Shown here: positions 36,190 through 41,209 of the stretch, piece by piece
How positions within the stretch are numbered: position 1 is the first letter of the stretch
Layout of the letters: each line of letters starts with the position of its first letter
NCBI GenBank assembly: GCA_023259435.1
Contig: JALRHZ010000008.1
Span: forward strand, 1-41,209
Source: Paracoccaceae bacterium
GTDB taxonomy: Bacteria; Pseudomonadota; Alphaproteobacteria; Rhodobacterales; Rhodobacteraceae
Length of the DNA stretch: 41,209 nt
Direction of reading: 5' to 3'
The notes under the pieces: model-generated
The model's input: the letters and a program-made list of their open reading frames with translations, nothing else
Databases searched by the model: none
What the model was told of the DNA's origin: nothing
Position numbers and translations under genes: made by a program

Positions 36190-36711
36190 TTACTTGATCG
36201 TCGCTAGGTACGCGATGATGTTTGCACGATCTTCAGGTTTGCGTAGGCCAGCAAAGCCCATTTTGGTGCCAGGAGCGTATTTCTTTGGGCTTTCCAAAAA
36301 GCCATTCAAGTTCTCAGGCGTCCAAACTTGTGCCACAGCAACCATTGCACCCGAGTAGCCATATCCATCAACGCTACTTACTGCACGATCGACGACACCA
36401 AACAAATGAGGGCCTGTTCCGTTCGCCCCATCTTCTAGCTTGTGACATGCTTTACACTTGCTGAATACCTTTGCGCCTTTGTCGGCATCTGCCGCCGCGT
36501 AGATTTCTGCAAATGTCGGGCCTTCGTCCGCAGCGCCCGCAGGCTCTGCCTCTGCCACTTCGATTACATAACCGGTTGAGTGCTCACCGTCTCCATGACC
36601 GTCCGATCCAACGTGGTACAGCGTCTCAGCAGCCCAGTTGCCCAACAAGAAGATCAAAAGAGCGCCACAAAACGCGCCTAGGATTTTGGTTAATGTCATA
36701 GTATCGAGCAT
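36190..36711 (-). CDS. Membrane-anchored cytochrome c (class I)
   Basis: This 173-residue protein has an uncleaved membrane helix (residues 8-27), an acidic, Ala/Pro-rich linker of about 40 residues, and a class I cytochrome c domain with CKACH and the Met ligand in GTKMGFAGL. It resembles the anchored CycM/cytochrome cy group, which shuttles electrons from the bc1 complex to terminal oxidases. The cbb3 genes in this window make that oxidase a likely partner, by inference. GGAA lies eight bases before the ATG, and a terminator follows. It is divergent from pheA. Confidence 0.9.
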   Translation of the reverse strand: MLDTMTLTKILGAFCGALLIFLLGNWAAETLYHVGSDGHGDGEHSTGYVIEVAEAEPAGAADEGPTFAEIYAAADADKGAKVFSKCKACHKLEDGANGTGPHLFGVVDRAVSSVDGYGYSGAMVAVAQVWTPENLNGFLESPKKYAPGTKMGFAGLRKPEDRANIIAYLATIK

Positions 36712-36761
36712 AGTGCGGATTCCATATTTGTAATTTGCGGCTTTACTAGCCGCTTCTTATG

Positions 36762-36767
36762 TATAAT
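36762..36767 (+). promoter_or_regulatory. Possible pheA promoter -10 element
   Basis: TATAAT lies about 50 bases before the pheA start. No good -35 is seen; an inverted repeat GCGGC-TTTACTA-GCCGC (36737-36753) covers that position. The assignment is tentative. Confidence 0.35.
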
Positions 36768-36818
36768 TGCAAGATGTTGTAGACGCGACCAAACGACCAC
36801 ATTGGAAAAAAAAGCAAA

Positions 36819-37652
36819 ATGGCACAAAAAATCGCATTTCAAGGAGAACTTGGGGCTTATTCACACGAAGCATGTAACGCAGCGCGGCCCAATTTTGACG
36901 TTATTCCATGCCGCACCTTCGAAGATGTGATTAATGCTGTTAAATCAGGGCAGGCGGACCAAGCCATGTTGCCGGTTGAAAATTCGACCTATGGACGGGT
37001 GGCTGATATCCACCGCCTTTTGCCAGAATCGGGCCTAAAGATTATTGATGAATGCTTTACGCGGGTGCGCATTGCGCTTTTGGCGAAATCCGGGGTCGCG
37101 CTGAGCGACATCAAAACTGTGCGGGCGCATTTGGTTTTACTTCCGCAGGCGCGGTCGTTTTTGGCAAAACACAACATCACTCCGATTGCCGCCGCAGATA
37201 GCGCCGGCGCAGCGCGTGAGCTATCTGAAACAATGTCTAAAGACAGCGGTGTGTTGGCAAGCGAAATCGCGGCAGATATCTATGACCTTGATGTTTTAGA
37301 GCGCGATATTGAGGATCATGGCCACAATACAACACGCTTTTTAATCATGTCCCCAGAGGCCGATTTTTCACGCCGGGGACATGGAACCATGATGACCAGC
37401 TTTGTTTTCCAAGTGCGCAACATTCCTGCAGCGCTGTATAAGGCGATGGGCGGATTTGCGACCAATGGCGTCAACATGACCAAGCTTGAAAGCTATATGG
37501 TGGGGGGCTCGTTTACGGCAACACAATTCTATGCCGATATCGAGGGGCATCCTGACGATGAAAACGTGAAACGCGCCATGGAAGAGTTGGAGTATTTTAC
37601 AACCAACATCCAAATCCTAGGCACCTACCCAAAAAACAGGCCTTCGGTTTAA
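36819..37652 (+). CDS. pheA: Prephenate dehydratase
   Basis: This 277-residue enzyme converts prephenate to phenylpyruvate in phenylalanine synthesis. The dehydratase domain shows AFQGELGAYSHEA at the start, LPVENSTYGRV near residue 55 and the catalytic TRF at 172-174 in NTTRFLIMS. An ACT domain (about 193-265) would bind phenylalanine for feedback, though the usual ESRP reads ESYM here. No chorismate mutase domain is fused. The gene appears to be alone on its strand. Confidence 0.95.
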   Translation: MAQKIAFQGELGAYSHEACNAARPNFDVIPCRTFEDVINAVKSGQADQAMLPVENSTYGRVADIHRLLPESGLKIIDECFTRVRIALLAKSGVALSDIKTVRAHLVLLPQARSFLAKHNITPIAAADSAGAARELSETMSKDSGVLASEIAADIYDLDVLERDIEDHGHNTTRFLIMSPEADFSRRGHGTMMTSFVFQVRNIPAALYKAMGGFATNGVNMTKLESYMVGGSFTATQFYADIEGHPDDENVKRAMEELEYFTTNIQILGTYPKNRPSV

Positions 37653-37682
37653 ATAGGTCAGGAATTGCACCGGGGCTGCGAT

Positions 37683-38135
37683 TTAATCGCGGCCCAACTC
37701 TTCGGCGATCTGCTTGATCCGCGCCGCGTATTTCTTGTTAAACCTGCCCCGTCCCAATTTCATGGATTGAACCAAAAGACGAGCAGCTAGGGTTCTGGGC
37801 TGTAAAACCGAGGTCACCATCATACGCGTTTTGTTTTTTGACAGAGCTGTCAGCTCAATCTCAACTCGGATGTCCATGCTTGGGTTTTCAAGATAAAGAC
37901 CCACCGCGTCAGGCGAATGTACTTTTGTAGCCTCAAGAGTGGCGGTGCGGCGTTTCCCGCGGAACTTAAACGCAAGATCCCATTTCGCGCCTTGGCCCTC
38001 GGATGGCGCACCATCGGCAACCGAAACCTTAAGGCCACGACGGGTCAATTCCCGTTCAAGATTTCCAAAATTAGTCAGCTTGTCGAATAAAACGTGTTGC
38101 GGCACGTTTACGTCTTCGTGTTTAGAAAATTTCAT
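37683..38135 (-). CDS. SRPBCC-family protein
   Basis: This 150-residue protein looks like a START/Bet v1-type (SRPBCC) fold: it starts with VNVPQHVLFDKLTNFGNLERELTRRG and has the alternating beta pattern and C-terminal helix of the family. Members bind lipids or small hydrophobic ligands; no function can be given. It lies 19 bases downstream of nudC on the same strand. The ribosome site (GGGTAAG) is weak. Confidence 0.75.
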   Translation of the reverse strand: MKFSKHEDVNVPQHVLFDKLTNFGNLERELTRRGLKVSVADGAPSEGQGAKWDLAFKFRGKRRTATLEATKVHSPDAVGLYLENPSMDIRVEIELTALSKNKTRMMVTSVLQPRTLAARLLVQSMKLGRGRFNKKYAARIKQIAEELGRD

Positions 38136-38154
38136 CTTACCCGCTTCTTTTTCA

Positions 38155-39093
38155 TCAACCTAAACGATCAGCCAACCAATTGAGAATAAGGAAATGGGCA
38201 ATAGAGCCATTTCTTGCCGGTTTTATGTCCGACCTCTCGCCTGATAGTACGGCCATTAAATCGCTCTTGTTAACCCACATCGCATCTTCGATTTCGGTTT
38301 CATCAATTTTTATGTCGGTGGTCAAGGCGTTACCGGCACAACCAAACATCAAAGAATTCGGGAATGCCCAAGGTTGTGACGATAGATAGGTTACATCACC
38401 TACTTGGATTTGGGTTTCCTCAAATACCTCGCGTCGAACTGCTGCTTCAAGCGTTTCTCCTGGCTCTACAAATCCTGCAAGCAGTGAATACATCCCTTCA
38501 GGCCACCCATGAGATCGGCCCAACAAGACCTGTTCGCCATGTGTGATGAGCATAATCACAACAGGGTCCGTACGGGGAAAATGGTGGGCCCCACACGCAG
38601 AACAAGAACGCTGCCATCCATGCTGCGTCAGGTCAGAGGCAGACCCGCATTTGGCACAAAACCTATGCGAGCCATGCCAATGAAACAACGCCTTTCCGGT
38701 GGCGATCAGTTCGGCATCTCGCCGCGTTAAATTGACCATAACTTTGCGCAGTTCGTGAAATCCGCAGTCCGGAAACAACGGATGCACTTGTACTGTGTCG
38801 TCGCTAAATCCAGATAGTGGTGCATCCTGTTGCTCGGGGGCCCAGTGCGAGACATCCGCCATGTGCACATGTGTCCCCTCATCGATCCCTAAAAAGATCA
38901 ATTCTGCCCCGTCGAGCGCAGGATGCGATGGCGTCACACGTAAAGGGCCCATAGACGCATCCAGCAACACTTTGCCTCGCCACATGACCAAAACTTGATC
39001 ATCTGGTTTCGGGTCTGCCAAATCTGTCCCTCGCAAATGCGCGGCACGATCTAACCCTGAGGTTCCAAAAGTCACTGTTTCTGCAAGTTTCAA
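38155..39093 (-). CDS. nudC: NADH pyrophosphatase (Nudix)
   Basis: This 312-residue hydrolase matches NudC, which splits NADH into NMNH and AMP and can remove NAD caps from RNA. It has an N-terminal domain, a zinc ribbon (CAKCG and CSACG), the Nudix box GFVEPGETLEAAVRREVFEE and the NudC mark SQPWAFPNS. The last Gly of the Nudix box is Gln here (EETQI), a mild deviation; catalytic Glu residues are intact. The start is a TTG after GGGGGA. It precedes the SRPBCC gene. Confidence 0.92.
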   Translation of the reverse strand: MKLAETVTFGTSGLDRAAHLRGTDLADPKPDDQVLVMWRGKVLLDASMGPLRVTPSHPALDGAELIFLGIDEGTHVHMADVSHWAPEQQDAPLSGFSDDTVQVHPLFPDCGFHELRKVMVNLTRRDAELIATGKALFHWHGSHRFCAKCGSASDLTQHGWQRSCSACGAHHFPRTDPVVIMLITHGEQVLLGRSHGWPEGMYSLLAGFVEPGETLEAAVRREVFEETQIQVGDVTYLSSQPWAFPNSLMFGCAGNALTTDIKIDETEIEDAMWVNKSDLMAVLSGERSDIKPARNGSIAHFLILNWLADRLG

Positions 39094-39106
39094 GGTCTTC
39101 CCCCAC

Positions 39107-39135
39107 TTGTATCACTCTATTGATGCCGCTATATA
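39107..39135 (+). promoter_or_regulatory. Promoter of the SRP RNA gene
   Basis: TTGTAT (39107-39112), 17 bases, then TATATA (39130-39135) is a good sigma-70 layout. Transcription would start near 39142, exactly at the 5' end of the RNA. Confidence 0.65.
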
Positions 39136-39142
39136 TGCAGTC

Positions 39143-39234
39143 GAGAGGTTGGTCGGGCAAGCGCCTCGCCAACCCGGTCAGGTCCGGAAGGAAGCAGCCG
39201 TAACGAGTCCCGTTTGGGTCGAACTCAACCTCTC
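39143..39234 (+). ncRNA. ffs: Signal recognition particle RNA (4.5S, small bacterial type)
   Basis: The conserved tip GGTCAGGTCCGGAAGGAAGC and AGCCGTAAC form the asymmetric loop and GGAA tetraloop that bind Ffh. The ends GAGAGGTTG and CAACCTCTC pair to close the long hairpin. Length of about 92 bases fits the short SRP RNA. It guides membrane proteins to SecYEG with Ffh and FtsY. The exact ends are set by the pairing and may vary by a few bases. Confidence 0.96.
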
Positions 39235-39267
39235 ACCTCCACACACTTATGGCTATTTGATATCCGC

Positions 39268-40446
39268 TTAGCGTGCTTTGTCGGCAATAGCACGCATCAT
39301 TTCGATGTTCTGGCGCGATACACCCTCTTTTAAAAAGTCACGGTCTGCAGAATTAAGTGCAATCACAACCCCTGCTACACGATCAATATAGATGAATTGC
39401 CCATACACACCGCGCGCAAAAAATTCCCCATCTCTTGCGTCGGCTGGCATCCACCAATGATACCCATATTGATCATTACCGGTCGCAGTATGTGCAGATG
39501 GCCGTGTGCTTTGTTTAATCCAGTCTTGCGACACAATCCGCCTACCGTTGAAAGTGCCATTCAACCGTACCATCTCGCCAAAAAGTGCATAATCACGGGT
39601 GGTTAGGTTTAATCCACCAAGGGCAAAGGCCACGCCTTGGGTATCAGTGACATAATAAGGCTTACCATAGACACCCAAGGGATTTAGGATCTGCGATCCG
39701 ACAAGGTCTGCAAGGCTTTGTCCTGTGGCGCGCCGCAAAACCATCCCGAGAACATGCGTATCGATTGAGACATATTTCCATCGCGCACCTGGTTCAGCGA
39801 TCATTCCTCTCGGCTCCAGCACAAAGACGTCCATCGAGCCGCCTAGAGCCAAAACACGACCCATTTTGTTGATATCGCTGGTAAAGACTTGGTAGCGTTC
39901 ATCGAATTCAACACCCGAGGACATGTGCAATAAATTCTCAATGGTCACATTTTTATACGGGCTATCGGCCAACTCCGGTACATAGTCAGACGCCAAATCC
40001 TCCACACTTTGGATTTGGCCCTTTTCAATGGCGATGCCAATAAGAACGGAAATGTACGATTTCGCCACAGACCAGGAAATACGCTGATCGTTTTGCTGTG
40101 TCCCTAGGTAGTAGTTTTCAAATACGTTTTTGCCATCCCTAAGAACAACAATCCCCGTCACAGACCGCGCTGTACGCCAATCCTCATACCCCGACGGCGG
40201 CTTTTCTTTGCCCAATGGAAGAGGGTCTGCTTGTCGCGTCACAGCAATATCTGCCGTGTTAAATAGCGTGCGCATATGGCTAAAGTTGTGCACAATCTTA
40301 TCTTGATCAAACAAAGAGACAACTGCGCTCAACCGTCCGAGGCTTGACTGTGGAGAAGCGCCACAGCCCGCAACCACTATGGTTACTCCGACTAGTACGG
40401 CCCATACTCTCAACTGAAACGGAAAAGCCCTACACCTCACATACAT
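39268..40446 (-). CDS. Serine hydrolase, class C beta-lactamase fold, lipoprotein
   Basis: This 392-residue protein has a lipoprotein signal with VVAGC and lipid-bearing Cys28. The beta-lactamase/D,D-peptidase fold follows, with the catalytic S126-VAK129 (SWSVAKSY) and the second motif YVS in WKYVSIDTHVLG. Family members include esterases, peptidases and beta-lactamases, so substrate is open; WSVAKSY with LLHMSSGVEFDE is common in uncharacterised esterase-like members. I use the ATG at 40444-40446, preceded by GGAG; longer in-frame starts lie in the phosphatase gene. It is probably attached to a membrane facing the periplasm. Confidence 0.88.
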   Translation of the reverse strand: MYVRCRAFPFQLRVWAVLVGVTIVVAGCGASPQSSLGRLSAVVSLFDQDKIVHNFSHMRTLFNTADIAVTRQADPLPLGKEKPPSGYEDWRTARSVTGIVVLRDGKNVFENYYLGTQQNDQRISWSVAKSYISVLIGIAIEKGQIQSVEDLASDYVPELADSPYKNVTIENLLHMSSGVEFDERYQVFTSDINKMGRVLALGGSMDVFVLEPRGMIAEPGARWKYVSIDTHVLGMVLRRATGQSLADLVGSQILNPLGVYGKPYYVTDTQGVAFALGGLNLTTRDYALFGEMVRLNGTFNGRRIVSQDWIKQSTRPSAHTATGNDQYGYHWWMPADARDGEFFARGVYGQFIYIDRVAGVVIALNSADRDFLKEGVSRQNIEMMRAIADKAR

Positions 40447-40486
40447 GATAGTTGTCTCCAATCCACTGCGGAACAAAATGCACGTG

Positions 40487-40987
40487 TTAACCGCGTGACA
40501 CCGGCGCGGCATCGCGGGCCCACGCCAGTTGCGCATTTGTTTCAACGGCACAAGGGCGATAGCCACGCAACCGTTCCAACGCGTCCTCAAATTCTTCGCC
40601 TAATTCGACCATGAGCCGCAGCACGGCCATTCCAGTCCGCCCACAGCCCCCGCGGCAATGAACAATCACACGGCCCCCATCATTCAACATACGATGGATG
40701 GTCTGCGAAATGGGAAGCCACACAACTTCTTTGTCTTTTTCAGCAACGCCAAAATCCTTGACCGGAAAATGCAACCACTGGATATCGGCACGTGCCAAAT
40801 CGAGGGGCAATTCTTTGGCCCCAAGGCTGTCCATCTCGGCATGACCATTCATCGTCAAAACCGCATCAGGGTTCCAATCTTTCCACGCCGCCATGCCAAT
40901 GCTGTAATCGCCTTTGGCGCCAGGCAGGCGCGTGATGCCGATTGTGCCATTCCCAAGCGGCATTTCAACAATTTCAAATTCAGTCAT
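40487..40987 (-). CDS. Protein tyrosine/dual-specificity phosphatase-like protein
   Basis: This 166-residue cytosolic protein has the phosphatase loop HCRGGCGRTG, giving catalytic Cys111 and Arg117, and an upstream Asp78 in FPVKDFG as the likely general acid. It resembles the small dual-specificity or KAP-like phosphatases of bacteria. The phosphorylated substrate is unknown. It is 40 bases upstream of the lipoprotein gene on the same strand, and divergent from dnaX. Confidence 0.88.
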   Translation of the reverse strand: MTEFEIVEMPLGNGTIGITRLPGAKGDYSIGMAAWKDWNPDAVLTMNGHAEMDSLGAKELPLDLARADIQWLHFPVKDFGVAEKDKEVVWLPISQTIHRMLNDGGRVIVHCRGGCGRTGMAVLRLMVELGEEFEDALERLRGYRPCAVETNAQLAWARDAAPVSRG

Positions 40988-41066
40988 TTCATAAATTCCT
41001 CGGGTTTGACTGGACCTTGGCGCGACAAAGCCTTAGCTTTCACACCAGACGTAATTGTGAGGCACC

Positions 41067-41209
41067 ATGTCAGAAACCGCATCCAAAGGCTATCAGGTTT
41101 TAGCGCGAAAATATCGTCCGGAAACCTTTGACGATCTGGTGGGCCAAGATGCGATGGTGCGCACCCTGCGGAACGCCTTTGCAGCCGACCGGATTGCGCA
41201 GGCCTTTAT
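41067..41209 (+). CDS. dnaX: DNA polymerase III gamma/tau subunit (partial)
   Basis: Only the first 47 codons are present; the gene runs off the right edge. [19 protein letters not shown] is the conserved opening of DnaX, the clamp-loader motor of the replicase. GAGG lies at good spacing before the ATG. The ATP-binding motifs lie beyond the window. The SRP RNA gene lies about 1.8 kb upstream, separated by two minus-strand genes. Confidence 0.93.
   Translation, partial: MSETASKGYQVLARKYRPETFDDLVGQDAMVRTLRNAFAADRIAQAF

Noticed and set aside
1-41209. Mobile elements, CRISPR arrays or tRNA genes
   Set aside because: No transposase-, integrase- or phage-like protein, no regularly spaced repeats and no tRNA-like cloverleaf sequence were recognised on either strand.

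Overview
This window looks like core chromosome from a marine Rhodobacteraceae (Roseobacter-type) alphaproteobacterium of moderate GC. The reasons are gene content and order: ccoNOQP/ccoGHIS beside fnrL and hemN, a fused YejF-type ATPase in a yejABEF set, clpS beside an rsmC-like gene and hemF, and FNR boxes of the TTGAT-N4-ATCAA type. I see no transposase, integrase, phage gene, CRISPR array or tRNA.

Layout. 1-1971: minus-strand chaC, a long-tailed ExbB/MotA-type channel protein and the start of a MotB/OmpA-like partner. 1983-3960: plus-strand DUF2125 protein and a P1-family (DmpA-type) peptidase. 3957-5819: uvrC, preceded by an AT-rich gap with a DnaA box and a CtrA-type box. 6114-10589: a pteridine reductase-like SDR, a CaCA antiporter, a tiny Cys-rich membrane protein, an S49 peptidase and an ABC-2 exporter pair. 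10649-12740: divergent hemE and hemC. 12829-17407: FAD-linked oxidase, hemF, a degenerate SDR, an RsmC-like methyltransferase and clpS. 17885-19294: D,D-carboxypeptidase with a SPOR domain. 19310-28016: ccoS, ccoI, ccoH, ccoG, a LysR-type regulator and ccoP, ccoQ, ccoO, ccoN. 28199-30361: divergent fnrL and hemN. 30371-36044: yejF, yejE, yejB and yejA. 36190-39093: membrane-anchored cytochrome c, pheA, an SRPBCC protein and nudC. 39143-41209: SRP RNA, a lipoprotein serine hydrolase, a tyrosine phosphatase and the 5' end of dnaX.

The strongest theme is low-oxygen respiration and heme supply. The cbb3 oxidase structural genes, their assembly genes, the Fnr-type sensor and the anaerobic coproporphyrinogen enzyme lie together. 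Three good FNR boxes sit upstream of ccoN, upstream of ccoG and between fnrL and hemN. hemE, hemC and the oxygen-dependent hemF are in the same window, and the anchored cytochrome c could carry electrons to cbb3. A LysR regulator lies between the two cco operons, right behind the ccoP terminator.

I see no clear new defence or mobile system. The best leads are the ion-channel pair with a long coiled-coil tail, the coupled Cys-rich microprotein, the SDR without its catalytic lysine, the DnaA/CtrA island and the LysR gene behind a terminator. All functions are read from sequence motifs and family knowledge; no search was run.
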